A stretch of DNA of 64,000 nt, taken from Oligoflexia bacterium. Lineage in GTDB: Bacteria; Bdellovibrionota; UBA1018. The first letter of the stretch is position 1, and each line of letters starts with the position of its first letter. This document shows, piece after piece, positions 42,873 through 53,133 of the stretch. Below the pieces are notes generated by a model, which worked only from the letters and a program-made list of their open reading frames with translations, did not search any database and was not told where the DNA came from. The stretch is from contig JARLHE010000014.1 in NCBI GenBank assembly GCA_031292385.1, forward strand, positions 1 through 64,000, read 5' to 3'. Both the position numbers and the translations under genes were made by a program.

Positions 42873-44435
42873 GTGAAATCACATTTGGATAGGCTGAGGG
42901 ATCTGGCGGAAAGAGAGCAGCGCGCGGAAGCCGGCGGAGGCGCCGAGCGCGTTGCAAAGCAGCATGCGGCAGGCAAGCTCACTGCGCGTGAGCGGGTGGA
43001 GCTTTTGCTCGATCCGGGAAGTTTTGTCGAGCTCGATAAGTTCGTCACCCATCGCTGCGTTGATTTCGAAATGGATCAGCAGAAATTTTTGGGCGACGGC
43101 GTGGTTACCGGATTCGGCACCGTGGGCGGCCGCACCGTGTATCTCTTTTCCCAGGATTTCACGGTTTTTGGGGGCAGCCTTTCGGGCGCCCACGCATCCA
43201 AAATCTGCAAAGTGATGGATCTTGCGCTGAAGGCCGGCGCGCCCGTGATCGGGCTGAACGATTCCGGCGGCGCGCGAATTCAAGAAGGCGTCGAAAGCCT
43301 CGGGGGCTATGCGGAGATTTTCTGGCGCAACACGCAAGCAAGCGGCGTGATCCCGCAGATCAGCGTGATTTTGGGGCCTTGCGCCGGCGGCGCGGTCTAC
43401 AGCCCGGCGATCACCGATTTCATCTTCATGGCCGAGTCGAATTCTTACATGTTCGTGACCGGGCCAGATGTCATTAAAACGGTGACGCACGAAGAGGTCT
43501 CGAAAGAGGCTCTGGGAGGCGCGGAAACGCATGCCGAAAAGAGCGGTGTTTGCCATTTTGTTCTGCCGAGCGAAAAGGCGTGCTTGCAGGCGGTGCGAAA
43601 GCTCGTTGGTTTCTTGCCATCGAACAATCTGGATGAAGCTCCGGGAGGGTCCGGCCTCGATCCGATCGACCGTCCCTGCTTGAAAATCGCGGATATCCTT
43701 CCGGATAGCGCGAACAAGCCTTACGATATGCGCGGCGTGATCGAAGACGTCGTCGATCACGGCGAGTTCATGGAAGTTCATGCCGGCTACGCGCGGAACA
43801 TCATCGTGGGGTTCGCGCGCCTGGGCGGCCGCTCGGTGGGGATCATCGGCAATCAACCGGCGCACCTGGCGGGCTGCCTGGACATCGATGCTTCTCTGAA
43901 GGGCGCGCGTTTCGTGCGCTTTTGCGACGCTTTTAATATTCCGCTGGTCACTTTTGTCGACGTGCCGGGATTTCTGCCCGGGACCGCGCAAGAATACGCC
44001 GGCATCATCAAGCATGGCGCCAAGCTTCTCTACGCCTATTCCGAGGCGACAGTTCCGAAGCTCACCGTGATCACGCGCAAAGCCTATGGCGGCGCCTACG
44101 ACGTGATGGCCTCCAAGCACATCCGGGCGGACTTTAATTTCGCATATCCTACAGCGGAAATCGCGGTGATGGGCCCTGAGGGCGCGATCAATATTCTCTA
44201 TCGCAAAGAAATTCAGGCCGCCGAGAAGGCAGGTCGCCTCGCCGAAGAGCGCGCGCGGCTCGTCGATCTTTATCGCAACACCTTCGCGAATCCCTATAAA
44301 GCGGCGGAGCTGGGCTATGTCGATGAGGTGATCGTGCCTGAGCAGACGCGGAGAATCCTGATTCAAAGCTTGAAGGGCATTCAGGGCAAGCGCGAACGCG
44401 GTCCGGCCCGCAAACATGGGAATATTCCGCTGTGA
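42873..44435 (+). CDS. Acyl-CoA carboxylase carboxyltransferase (propionyl-CoA carboxylase beta-like)
   Basis: [68 protein letters not shown]. Confidence 0.93.
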   Translation: MKSHLDRLRDLAEREQRAEAGGGAERVAKQHAAGKLTARERVELLLDPGSFVELDKFVTHRCVDFEMDQQKFLGDGVVTGFGTVGGRTVYLFSQDFTVFGGSLSGAHASKICKVMDLALKAGAPVIGLNDSGGARIQEGVESLGGYAEIFWRNTQASGVIPQISVILGPCAGGAVYSPAITDFIFMAESNSYMFVTGPDVIKTVTHEEVSKEALGGAETHAEKSGVCHFVLPSEKACLQAVRKLVGFLPSNNLDEAPGGSGLDPIDRPCLKIADILPDSANKPYDMRGVIEDVVDHGEFMEVHAGYARNIIVGFARLGGRSVGIIGNQPAHLAGCLDIDASLKGARFVRFCDAFNIPLVTFVDVPGFLPGTAQEYAGIIKHGAKLLYAYSEATVPKLTVITRKAYGGAYDVMASKHIRADFNFAYPTAEIAVMGPEGAINILYRKEIQAAEKAGRLAEERARLVDLYRNTFANPYKAAELGYVDEVIVPEQTRRILIQSLKGIQGKRERGPARKHGNIPL

Positions 44436-45964
44436 AAAAGCATGCACCGGTACTCATCGCCAATCGAGGAGAGATCGCGATTCGCATCTCGAAAACCGCG
44501 CGCGCTCTCGGTTTTCCGGTCGTCGCGATTTATTCGGACGCCGATCGTTTTGCCGAGCACGTGCGCTATGCCGATCAGGCTTACTACGTGGGGGCGGCTG
44601 CTCCTAAAGAAAGCTACCTGAACGTCGAGCGTATTTTGGAAGTCGCCAAGAGGTCGGGCGCGCGCTACGTGCACCCGGGCTACGGCTTTTTGTCGGAACG
44701 TCCGCATTTTGTCGAGGCGTGCGAGAAAGCGGGCTTGATCTTTGTCGGTCCGTCCGCCGAGAGCATGCGGTTGATGGGGGATAAGATCCAGGCCCGTCAA
44801 ACCGTCGATTCGTTGAAAGTGCCGCGCGTTCCGGGCAGCGCCGGCGTCGTGAAAACCTGGCAAGAAGCCGCGAGCTTCGCCAAGCAGGTCGGCTATCCGG
44901 TGCTGCTGAAAGCGGCCGCTGGCGGCGGCGGCAAGGGCATGCGCCGAGTGGACAGCGAGGCGGAGATTTCGAGCGCGTTCGACGGCGCGACCCGCGAAGC
45001 GGTTGGCGCTTTCGGCGACGGCTCGATGTACGTCGAAAAATTGATTTTGGAGCCGCATCACGTTGAGATCCAGGTCTTCGGTGACGGCAAAGGCAAAGCC
45101 ATTCATTTGGGCGAGCGCGAGTGCTCGATTCAGCGCCGTCATCAGAAAGTATGGGAAGAATCGCCCGCGCCGATTTTAAATCGCTATCCTCAAACGCGTC
45201 CGGCGATGTTCGAGGCGGCTGTTCGGGTAGCGGAGCATGTTCGATACGCCGGGGCCGGAACTTTCGAGTTCATCGTCGACGGGAAGGGCAGTTTTTACTT
45301 CCTGGAAATGAACACCCGCTTGCAGGTCGAGCATCCGGTGACCGAATGGGTGACGGGAGTCGATCTGGTGGCTTGGCAGCTTTTGCTCGCGGCCGGGGAG
45401 TTGAAGCTTCCGGCTTCGCCTGAACGTCGGGGCAGCGCGATTGAAGTCCGTCTTTATGCGGAAGATCCGCATACGTTCTTGCCGGCGCCCGGTCCTTTGG
45501 GGCTGATCGAGCTTCCTACGGGATCGTTCGTGCGTTCGGATTCGGCTTTCGGCAGCGAAGGCGAAGTGACCGTGCATTACGATCCGATGATTTCCAAGAT
45601 TTCGGTTTGGGCGCCGACTCGCGAAGAAGCAGTCGATCGCCTGCGCGTCGCGCTCGATGAAACGCGGGTCGAGTCTCCGCGGAAGATCGACGGCACGCGC
45701 CAAGGTTCGTTGCGCACCAATCTTTCGTTCTTGCGCCGGCTGGTCCGAAACGAGACCGTGCGCGGCGGCGACACCACGACCGATTTGATCGCGAAGAACC
45801 CGGATCTTACGGCGGCCGAAGCGACGGAGCCCTCGCTTGAGGCGGCGCTCGCGCTTTCGATTCATCAGCTTTTGACCGAGCAAGGCCCGGCTGTGAACGC
45901 GGCGCCCGTCGCTGCCGCTTCGAATTGGAGCCGCGCTTCGTGGCGCGAAGGAGTGCAGAAATGA
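44432..45964 (+). CDS. Acyl-CoA carboxylase biotin carboxylase subunit
   Basis: [48 protein letters not shown]. Confidence 0.94.
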   Translation: MKKHAPVLIANRGEIAIRISKTARALGFPVVAIYSDADRFAEHVRYADQAYYVGAAAPKESYLNVERILEVAKRSGARYVHPGYGFLSERPHFVEACEKAGLIFVGPSAESMRLMGDKIQARQTVDSLKVPRVPGSAGVVKTWQEAASFAKQVGYPVLLKAAAGGGGKGMRRVDSEAEISSAFDGATREAVGAFGDGSMYVEKLILEPHHVEIQVFGDGKGKAIHLGERECSIQRRHQKVWEESPAPILNRYPQTRPAMFEAAVRVAEHVRYAGAGTFEFIVDGKGSFYFLEMNTRLQVEHPVTEWVTGVDLVAWQLLLAAGELKLPASPERRGSAIEVRLYAEDPHTFLPAPGPLGLIELPTGSFVRSDSAFGSEGEVTVHYDPMISKISVWAPTREEAVDRLRVALDETRVESPRKIDGTRQGSLRTNLSFLRRLVRNETVRGGDTTTDLIAKNPDLTAAEATEPSLEAALALSIHQLLTEQGPAVNAAPVAAASNWSRASWREGVQK

Positions 45965-46494
45965 GCCGAATTCACGGGAAGGTCGGCGCTATCGAACTGG
46001 AATGGATGAGCCCCTTGCGCGGCAATTCGGGCCAAGCTCAAGCGCGTTTGAAGGATGGACGGGTGATTTCGGTCTCCTGGAACCGCGATCGCGAGGGACT
46101 TTGGATCGAAACCGATAACGGCGTTTTCGGTTTTGACATCGCGGGCGAGGCAACCGACGAAGGCGGCATCGCTTATCATGTGAAGCGCCGGATCGCCGGC
46201 GGAGAGTGGAGCGGCCTTTCGTTCAAGCGGGCGGGCGAAGAATCCGCTGCCGCCGCGGCGGGCGTCCAAAAGCGTGGCGTGCGCGTGCGCGCGCAGATGC
46301 CGGGGAAAATTATCCGCGTTTCGGTCAAAGTGGGCGATATGGTCGAGAAGGGGCAATCCCTGCTCGTGATGGAAGCGATGAAAATGGAAAACGAGATCCG
46401 TGCCGCGGCTTCCGGAAAAATTTCGGCCGTTAAAGTGACCGAGGGCCAGGCCGTCGAAACCGGGGCGGATCTCTGCCTGATTGAGCCTGTATGA
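45961..46494 (+). CDS. Biotin carboxyl carrier protein
   Basis: C-terminal biotinyl domain [11 protein letters not shown]; 4-nt overlap with upstream gene. Confidence 0.9.
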   Translation: MSRIHGKVGAIELEWMSPLRGNSGQAQARLKDGRVISVSWNRDREGLWIETDNGVFGFDIAGEATDEGGIAYHVKRRIAGGEWSGLSFKRAGEESAAAAAGVQKRGVRVRAQMPGKIIRVSVKVGDMVEKGQSLLVMEAMKMENEIRAAASGKISAVKVTEGQAVETGADLCLIEPV

Positions 46495-48089
46495 CCGATT
46501 TTTATACGCGTTCCGGAATCCCCGTGAAAGAAACTTATCGCCCCGAGGACCTGCCGGTGCCTCCCAGCGAAATGCCGGAATATTTAGGCGAGCCCGGGAA
46601 GTTTCCGTTCACGCGCGGCGTTCAGAAGGACATGTACCGCGGACGCGCGTGGACGATGCGCCAGTACGCGGGGTTCGGGACGCCCGAGGAGTCCAATAAG
46701 CGCTATCACTACCTGCTTTCGCAGGGGACGATGGGGTTGTCGGTGGCATTCGATCTGCCGACTCAGCTCGGTTACGATCCCGATCATGTGCGCTCGAAAG
46801 GCGAAGTGGGTAAGGTCGGGGTTTCGATCTCAAACCTCGATGATATGCGCATTTTGTTCAAGGGCATCGATCTTTCGAAGGTTTCGACTTCGATGACGAT
46901 CAACGCGACGGCGAGCATTTTGCTCTCGCTTTATATCGCGGTCGCCGAGGAGCAAGGCGCGAAGGTCTCGGATCTGCGAGGCACGGTCCAAAACGACACG
47001 CTGAAAGAATACGTCGCTCGCGGCAATTACATCTATCCGCCGACCGGCGCGCTTCGCATCACGACCGATATGTTCGCTTGGTGTTCGCAAAACATGCCGA
47101 AGTGGAATCCGATTTCGATTTCGGGCTATCACATTCGCGAAGCGGGCTCGACGGCCGTGCAGGAGCTGGCTTTCACCTTCGCCAACGGCATCGCTTATAC
47201 CGAGGCCGCGGTGAAAAAGGGCTTGCCGGTCGACACTTTCGCGGGGCAGCTTTCTTTTTTCTTCAACGTTCATAATGATTTTTTCGAAGAGATCGCCAAA
47301 TTTCGCGCCGCGCGTCGCATTTGGGCGCGCATCATGAAAGAGCGTTTCGGCGCCAAGGATCCGCGCAGCTGCATGGTGCGTTTCCATTCCCAGACCGCGG
47401 GTTCGACCCTGACCGCGCAACAGCCTTACAATAACGTCGTGCGCGTGACCTTGCAGGCGCTTGCCTCCGTCTTGGGCGGCACGCAGTCGCTGCACACGAA
47501 CAGCCTGGACGAGGCTTTGTCCCTTCCGACGGAGTCGGCGGCGCGCCTGGCGCTGCGGACGCAGCAAATCATCGCCAGCGAAAGCAACGCGACCCAGACG
47601 GTCGATCCGCTCGCGGGCAGCTGGTACGTCGAAAATCTCACTGCCGAGCTTGAAAAGCGCGCGTTCGCCTACCTCGAGGAAATCGAGCGCCAGGGCGGCA
47701 CCATTCGCTGCATCGAGAGCGGTTATATTCAGAACGAGATTTCGAGCGCGGCCTACGCCGATCAACAGCGCATTGACGACGGACGCGTGAAAGTCGTCGG
47801 CGTCAATTGCTTCGCCGATGCGGCGGGTACGGCGTCGGTCTCGGCGGAGCTTCTGAAAATCCCGCCAGAGCTCGAACGCGCTTCGGTCGACCGGGTGCGC
47901 GCCTATCGCGCCAAGCGTTCAGACGGCGCGACAAGAGACGCGCTTCGCGCCCTCGCGGACGCGGCGGGCTCGGACGTGAATCTCCAAGGCGCGATTCTGA
48001 GCGCCGTCAAAGCCGGCGCGACCTTAGGCGAGATCGCAGATGCCATGCGCGCCGTTTTCGGGCTGTATCAAGAGTATTCGGGCTTCTAA
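46491..48089 (+). CDS. Methylmalonyl-CoA mutase family large subunit without B12-binding domain
   Basis: [74 protein letters not shown]. Confidence 0.93.
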   Translation: MTDFYTRSGIPVKETYRPEDLPVPPSEMPEYLGEPGKFPFTRGVQKDMYRGRAWTMRQYAGFGTPEESNKRYHYLLSQGTMGLSVAFDLPTQLGYDPDHVRSKGEVGKVGVSISNLDDMRILFKGIDLSKVSTSMTINATASILLSLYIAVAEEQGAKVSDLRGTVQNDTLKEYVARGNYIYPPTGALRITTDMFAWCSQNMPKWNPISISGYHIREAGSTAVQELAFTFANGIAYTEAAVKKGLPVDTFAGQLSFFFNVHNDFFEEIAKFRAARRIWARIMKERFGAKDPRSCMVRFHSQTAGSTLTAQQPYNNVVRVTLQALASVLGGTQSLHTNSLDEALSLPTESAARLALRTQQIIASESNATQTVDPLAGSWYVENLTAELEKRAFAYLEEIERQGGTIRCIESGYIQNEISSAAYADQQRIDDGRVKVVGVNCFADAAGTASVSAELLKIPPELERASVDRVRAYRAKRSDGATRDALRALADAAGSDVNLQGAILSAVKAGATLGEIADAMRAVFGLYQEYSGF

Positions 48090-48148
48090 CAAAAGGTAGG
48101 CCGTACCTTTTGGTTGAGACCTGCGTCAAAGGCCGCGGCCTACCTTTT
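48090..48148. terminator. Bidirectional terminator-like hairpin with two alternative stems
   Basis: CAAAAGGTA-GGCCG-TACCTTTTG (48090-48112); alternative AAAAGGTAGGCCG (48091-48103) with CGGCCTACCTTTT (48136-48148). Confidence 0.6.
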
Positions 48149-48163
48149 CGAAATGCGGGGCTG

Positions 48164-48316
48164 TCAGGGAAGAATCTCGTCCTTGTAACGCGGATCGTTC
48201 GAGCACCCGAACATGTTCGCCATGATCTTTTTACGAAGCTGCGCGTTTTTCTTGGCTTGCTGGGCTTGGAATTTGACGAGATCGGTTCCGGGCGGGAGAT
48301 CGTACACGATCGGGGC
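48164..48316 (-). other. 50-codon open continuation in frame with the upstream CDS after a TAG stop
   Basis: Read manually: ...FGQFYKS-TAG-APIVYDLPPGTDLVKFQAQQAKKNAQLRKKIMANMFGCSNDPRYKDEILP-TGA. Confidence 0.65.
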
Positions 48317-49240
48317 CTAGCTCTTGTAAAACTGCCCGAAGCTGGGTTCAACGTCATTTTCGATATCGGTGACTTCGGAGTGTTGGATAGTGTCGAAATA
48401 TTCAAGGATTTCGCGGTAATCTTTTTTCTTCTCCGCGGAAGGGTTTTTCTCGAGAGTCGGAGAATAAAGCGTCAGATCGAGTTGGGGCGCGAGAGTCGGG
48501 TCGATGAATTTCGCTTCCGGATTCACGCCAGGGCAGTGTGCGTAGATTGAGTCGCTAAATCCGTCGACAAGAATCTGGATCTTGAGTTGACCAAAGACCT
48601 CCTTGATCAGTGCTTGGGTCTCCTTCGATCCACGAATGAAGACCTGGTCATCGAGCTGGGGAGGTGAGTCGTACAACGGGCTATCCGACGGGTCGATGTT
48701 CGCGCCTTGCGATCGCAAGTAGCACGCGAGGAGGGCCGCCTCTTCTCGCGAGATGAAAAGAGTGAACGTATTTAGGTATCTCACGCCGGCCGGCACGCCG
48801 ATCTTCAAAAGATAGGCGGGAGCTTGCGCGTAAGCCAGGCTCACCAGGGGATTGTTCGCGGTAAAGAGCATATAACGCTTGTCGGGATCGAAGTAGCTTC
48901 GGCCCGTGCTTGGGTCATAAAAAAGCTTTGAGGCTAGCGCCGCGTCTTTCGGATCGAGAGCGGGCGATGGGGCGCCGTCTTTCATTCCGGGAAGCTCGCC
49001 ATAGTGGAACAGGTCGACCCGGCGGTTTAGAGCGTGCGTGCTCGCCCCGAACACTTTCAGGAGTAACTGTTTGATCTCGTCCCGGGTCGGGTTGAGCGCC
49101 TTGCAGCAGGCGGCGGAAGCTTCGCTCGTGTTCGCAATGGGCACGGAGGGCGGGACGCATGCGCTGACGTTTGAATCGCTTAACGCTGCTTTTCCTGAGA
49201 GCAGGAGAATCGCGCATGCCAAAAAGAATTTGAGAGCCAA
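48317..49240 (-). CDS. Hypothetical secreted protein (possibly truncated by an in-frame TAG)
   Basis: Signal peptide MALKFFLACAILLLSGKAALS; 307-aa ORF ending at TAG 48317-48319. Confidence 0.72.
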   Translation of the reverse strand: MALKFFLACAILLLSGKAALSDSNVSACVPPSVPIANTSEASAACCKALNPTRDEIKQLLLKVFGASTHALNRRVDLFHYGELPGMKDGAPSPALDPKDAALASKLFYDPSTGRSYFDPDKRYMLFTANNPLVSLAYAQAPAYLLKIGVPAGVRYLNTFTLFISREEAALLACYLRSQGANIDPSDSPLYDSPPQLDDQVFIRGSKETQALIKEVFGQLKIQILVDGFSDSIYAHCPGVNPEAKFIDPTLAPQLDLTLYSPTLEKNPSAEKKKDYREILEYFDTIQHSEVTDIENDVEPSFGQFYKS

Positions 49241-49263
49241 ACAAGAGCGCGTTAACCCGTCTC

Positions 49264-49704
49264 TTATTTGATGCCTTTTTGCGTCCGATTCGGCTTGTGC
49301 AGCAGTCTTCCCCCGTAGGCGAACGCGAACACGATCGGCAGGGCTAAACCGTAAGCGGTCGTAAATCCCACCAGCAAGGCGCCGATCGAGAGAGGGGCGG
49401 ATTGGGTGGGGTCCAGCTTCTGCTCATGAAGGTAGAGCAGGGTTTTCATGGGTACTTGGTCTAAAAATATGACGAACGAAATGATGCTCATGCTGGAGAA
49501 CGTCGACCGGTGATGCGCCGCGGAAAGCAGATACCCCAATCCGACGATGACGATGAGGCGCGCGATCATGTAAATCCCGTTCGCGGCAAGGGGCCCCCAA
49601 GCGCGGTCAACCCAGAGGGCGGTGCCCCAAAGGCTGATGGCCAATATCGCGATCGCGATGAGTAAGGAGAGCGAAAGAGGCCAATGGATTTTTTTTGACG
49701 TCAT
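49264..49704 (-). CDS. Hypothetical membrane protein
   Basis: 146-aa ORF with about 4 hydrophobic segments. Confidence 0.65.
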   Translation of the reverse strand: MTSKKIHWPLSLSLLIAIAILAISLWGTALWVDRAWGPLAANGIYMIARLIVIVGLGYLLSAAHHRSTFSSMSIISFVIFLDQVPMKTLLYLHEQKLDPTQSAPLSIGALLVGFTTAYGLALPIVFAFAYGGRLLHKPNRTQKGIK

Positions 49705-49825
49705 CGCTCTTGGGCTTAGCGGGATCGGGTCTAAGTGTCAACACTTCGCATTGCGTTATCCGTAGGCGATGCTTGACTGAAGTACAGTCACCCGCGTAAA
49801 AGAAATGAAAAGGATTCACTTTCAT

Positions 49826-51190
49826 ATGACGACTTCGACCCTTCCTGCCGAGGTATTGGTCACAGGTACCAAGACCTATGCCGACGTTAACAATGACGTT
49901 TCCAAGCCACTCGAAAGTTTTCCCGAAACCCGTTGGTGGATCTGTTTCGGTACCGCATTGGCGGTGCTTGCGATTTGGTTGTTCTCGGTCGGGTCGTTCG
50001 TGTTTTACGGCCAGGGAATGCTCGGGATCAATCAGCCGAGCGGCTGGGGTACGGACATCACGAACTTCGTCTTTTGGGTCGGTATCGGTCACGCCGGTAC
50101 ATTGATTTCCGCCATTCTGTTTTTGTTCCGCCAGAAATGGCGTACGGCTATTAACCGCTCCGCGGAAGCGATGACGATTTTCGCCGTTATCACGGCGTTG
50201 ACCTTCCCGCTGCTTCACACGGGACGTCCTTGGTACGCCGCTTTCTGGCTTCTGCCGTATCCGAACCAGCGCCATCTCTGGGTGAATTTCCGTTCGCCTC
50301 TGCTTTGGGACGTGTTCGCGGTCGGTACCTACTTCACGATCTCTCTCGTTTTCTGGTTTGTCGGGCTGATCCCCGATCTCGCGTCCGTTCGCGATCGCGC
50401 CACCACCGGCATTCGCAAAAACATCTACACGATTCTTTCCCTCGGCTGGCGCGGATCGAACCGCAACTGGAGCCATTATGAAATGGCTTACCTGTTGCTC
50501 GCCGGTCTTTCGACGCCACTGGTTCTTTCGGTGCATACGATCGTTTCGTTCGACTTCGCCGTTTCGAGCGAGCCGGGCTGGCATACGACCATTTTCCCGC
50601 CTTACTTCGTCGCGGGCGCTATCTTTTCGGGTTTTGCGATGGTGGTCACCTTGCTGGTGATCATGCGTGAAATGTTCAACCTCAAGAACTACATCACTCT
50701 CGAACATCTCGAGAAGATGAACAAGGTCATCATGGCGACCGGCATGATCGTCGGTTACGCCTATGCCTCCGAGTTTTTCATGGCCTGGTATTCGGGTAAT
50801 CAGTTTGAGCGCTACGTTTTCGTCAATCGCGCCTTCGGCCCGTACTGGTGGGCTTACTGGACCATGGTCAGCTGCAATGTTTTGATTCCGCAGTTGTTCT
50901 GGTTCCGGGCTTGCCGCCGCAATGTGGCGATCGTGTTCGTGATCTCGTTGTTCGTGAACATCGGTATGTGGTTCGAACGCTACGTGATCGTCGTGACCTC
51001 GCTCCATCGCGACTTCTTGCCGTCCTCCTGGTCGATGTACTTCCCGACCTGGTATGACTGGGGTTGGACCTTCGGCAGTATGGGGTTGTTCTTCGCGCTT
51101 TTCTTGTTGTTCGTCCGCGCCTTGCCGACGATCGCAATGGCCGAAGTCAAGGGCGTGATGCCGCAGCCTTCTTCCGGGGCGCATCATTAA
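49826..51190 (+). CDS. NrfD/ActC-like quinol-interacting membrane protein
   Basis: Multi-[61 protein letters not shown]; start could be 49805. Confidence 0.82.
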   Translation: MTTSTLPAEVLVTGTKTYADVNNDVSKPLESFPETRWWICFGTALAVLAIWLFSVGSFVFYGQGMLGINQPSGWGTDITNFVFWVGIGHAGTLISAILFLFRQKWRTAINRSAEAMTIFAVITALTFPLLHTGRPWYAAFWLLPYPNQRHLWVNFRSPLLWDVFAVGTYFTISLVFWFVGLIPDLASVRDRATTGIRKNIYTILSLGWRGSNRNWSHYEMAYLLLAGLSTPLVLSVHTIVSFDFAVSSEPGWHTTIFPPYFVAGAIFSGFAMVVTLLVIMREMFNLKNYITLEHLEKMNKVIMATGMIVGYAYASEFFMAWYSGNQFERYVFVNRAFGPYWWAYWTMVSCNVLIPQLFWFRACRRNVAIVFVISLFVNIGMWFERYVIVVTSLHRDFLPSSWSMYFPTWYDWGWTFGSMGLFFALFLLFVRALPTIAMAEVKGVMPQPSSGAHH

Positions 51191-51199
51191 GAATTAGCC

Positions 51200-51949
51200 T
51201 TAATCCCACGAGTCGACCTTTGGGGCCTGGATTTCCTCGAGCTTTTCGAGCGGTCCGCTCTTGGGAAAAGCGCGAGTGTAGCCGTCGAGAACCTGATTCA
51301 GCCTGAGGGCTTGGCGCCAGTCTTCGGCCAGGCGGTCCGCGAAATTTCGGGAGAAGAGCTCTTTTTTCGGGATCGGCCGCCAGACATACCAGCCGGTCAT
51401 TTTCAGCCAATTTATTTTGGGATGATCGATCGGGTAGTCGCGAGGCTTGGTTTTCAGCACGCGCTCATCGCCCAGGTCTTTGTAGTGCCGGCGAAACTTT
51501 CGATCCGCCAGAAGCTCTTCCAGCTCGGATGGATCTCGGTCAATCCACGCCCGAATCTTTTTGGTTTGCGCCGCGCTGGGCATGTAAAGCCCACCAGCTG
51601 AAAAGACGTCTTCCTTGGAGATATTAAAATAAAGCGAAGGCAGGTCTTCGTAGCGGCTGCCGGAGTCGCGCGACACGGAGGCGCCGATCCAATCCCTGTA
51701 AGGACCTTGGGTTCTCGCGTTTTCGGCTGAGCGGCGGATGCGCGCGAAGCCCCGGGTCGGGAAGCGGTATCCGGCTGGCGCCTCCTGCCGCAATTGGCGC
51801 GCTACTTCGGTCATGAGCACGCGCATCGGCTCGACCAGCACGGCTTCATATTCGGCGCGGTTGCGCTCCAGCCAGGTCGAGGATTTTTGGCGGGAAGCTT
51901 TGGCGATAAAGTCGATCGATTTTCGGGAGAAGCGGGGTTGGTTTTTCAT
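51200..51949 (-). CDS. DUF2461 (TIGR02453-like) family protein
   Basis: WLERNRAEYEAVLVEPMRVLMTEVARQLR...LYFNISKEDVFSAGGLYMP; start corrected to MKNQPRFS. Confidence 0.75.
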   Translation of the reverse strand: MKNQPRFSRKSIDFIAKASRQKSSTWLERNRAEYEAVLVEPMRVLMTEVARQLRQEAPAGYRFPTRGFARIRRSAENARTQGPYRDWIGASVSRDSGSRYEDLPSLYFNISKEDVFSAGGLYMPSAAQTKKIRAWIDRDPSELEELLADRKFRRHYKDLGDERVLKTKPRDYPIDHPKINWLKMTGWYVWRPIPKKELFSRNFADRLAEDWRQALRLNQVLDGYTRAFPKSGPLEKLEEIQAPKVDSWD

Positions 51950-51954
51950 AAAAA

Positions 51955-52131
51955 TCACTCGCGTCCTGTATCTACCGAAATTAGTTCCCCGGCAAGACAA
52001 CGCACTCGAAAAGTAATCGGCCGGCAGCAGACGTAGCAATCTTCGACGTAAACCTGCTCGTCCTCCGAGCAGTCAATCAGGGTGGTGAACGTTTCACCGC
52101 AAAACGGGCATTCAACCTCGGTCTCGTGCAT
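51955..52131 (-). CDS. CPXCG-motif cysteine-rich protein (58 aa; absent from ORF track)
   Basis: Translated directly: MHETEVECPFCGETFTTLIDCSEDEQVYVEDCYVCCRPITFRVRCLAGELISVDTGRE*. Confidence 0.85.
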   Translation of the reverse strand: MHETEVECPFCGETFTTLIDCSEDEQVYVEDCYVCCRPITFRVRCLAGELISVDTGRE

Positions 52132-53035
52132 TTCGGTATCTCCAGTTGAAATTCGTGAACTCGGCGAGCAGGTGCTCCACGAAAGCTCGGACTTTAGGGA
52201 GCAGGTATCTTTGTCCCGGAAACACCGCGTGAATCGGGCCGGAGTCGAAATACCACAGATCCAAGACCGGTTGGAGTCGGTCTTTTTTCAAGTCCTCGGA
52301 GCAGTGAAAGTAGGGTAACAGGGCGATTCCCTCGCCTCGGATGGCGAAGTCGCGCACCAAATCGATGTTATTCGAGGAGATCCGTCCCCGCGTCTTGATG
52401 ACTGAAGAGGCGCCACGCGGACCCTGAAGCCGCCACTGGCTGGGTTGTTCCTCTTCTCCGGTGAAAAGGATGCAGGAGTGTTTTTCCAGCTCGGCGCAGG
52501 ATTTAGGTTCGCCCTTTTCTTTGAGATAATCGGGGCTCGCCCAAAGCTGCATCTCGATGTTGCCGATCTTGCGCGCCATGAGCGAGGAGTCTTCGAGCGC
52601 GCCGATGCGAATCGCCAGATCGAAGCCTTCCGAGATGAGGTCGACCACGCGCTCGGTGAGGACGATATCCGCCGATACCCGCGGATTGGCCTTAAGAAAC
52701 TCGCTGACGCTTTTGCCCAAAAACCGCGTGCCGAAATCGGTGGGTGCGGTGAGCTTCAGCGTGCCTTGCGGAACCGATTGAAGGCTGGTGAGCAAGGCTT
52801 CGGCCTGCTCGAGCTCGGCCGCGATTTTTAATCCATGTTGAAAATAGCTGTTGCCGACGTCCGTGATCCGCAGGCTCCGGGTGGTTCGATGGAGAAGTGG
52901 AATACCGAGTGCACTCTCCAAATCCGCGACTCGGCGGCTGACGGTCGATTTGGGCATTCCCAATATCTTGGAGGCTTTGCTGAAACTGCCGGCCTGGACC
53001 ACCCGTACGAATACCAAAAGGTCATTAACATCCAT
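52112..53035 (-). CDS. LysR family transcriptional regulator
   Basis: N-terminal HTH FVRVVQAGSFSKASKILGMPKSTVSRRVADLESALGIPLLHRTTRSLRIT. Confidence 0.93.
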   Translation of the reverse strand: MDVNDLLVFVRVVQAGSFSKASKILGMPKSTVSRRVADLESALGIPLLHRTTRSLRITDVGNSYFQHGLKIAAELEQAEALLTSLQSVPQGTLKLTAPTDFGTRFLGKSVSEFLKANPRVSADIVLTERVVDLISEGFDLAIRIGALEDSSLMARKIGNIEMQLWASPDYLKEKGEPKSCAELEKHSCILFTGEEEQPSQWRLQGPRGASSVIKTRGRISSNNIDLVRDFAIRGEGIALLPYFHCSEDLKKDRLQPVLDLWYFDSGPIHAVFPGQRYLLPKVRAFVEHLLAEFTNFNWRYRNARDRG

Positions 53036-53052
53036 AGGATATGGATTGTCTC

Positions 53053-53069
53053 ATAACTGGGATAGTTAT
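53053..53069. promoter_or_regulatory. Candidate LysR operator in divergent intergenic region
   Basis: ATAACT-GGGAT-AGTTAT inverted repeat; TATAAT at 53074-53079 just downstream. Confidence 0.45.
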
Positions 53070-53133
53070 TCTATATAATCCTATCTAGTGGAATATAGCC
53101 GGAAGGCCTATTTTGGAGTCAGAGGGAAACATT

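Noticed and set aside
42879-44447. 522-aa minus-strand ORF antisense to the carboxyltransferase gene
   Set aside because: Low-complexity His/Arg/Asp-rich translation typical of antisense frames; sense strand has strong family motifs.
47807-48550. 247-aa plus-strand ORF spanning the mutase 3' end and the convergent gene
   Set aside because: Overlaps two better-supported genes in other frames and shows no motif.
49607-51187. 526-aa minus-strand ORF antisense to the ActC-like gene
   Set aside because: Arg/Glu/His-rich antisense artefact; sense ORF is a clear multi-spanning protein.
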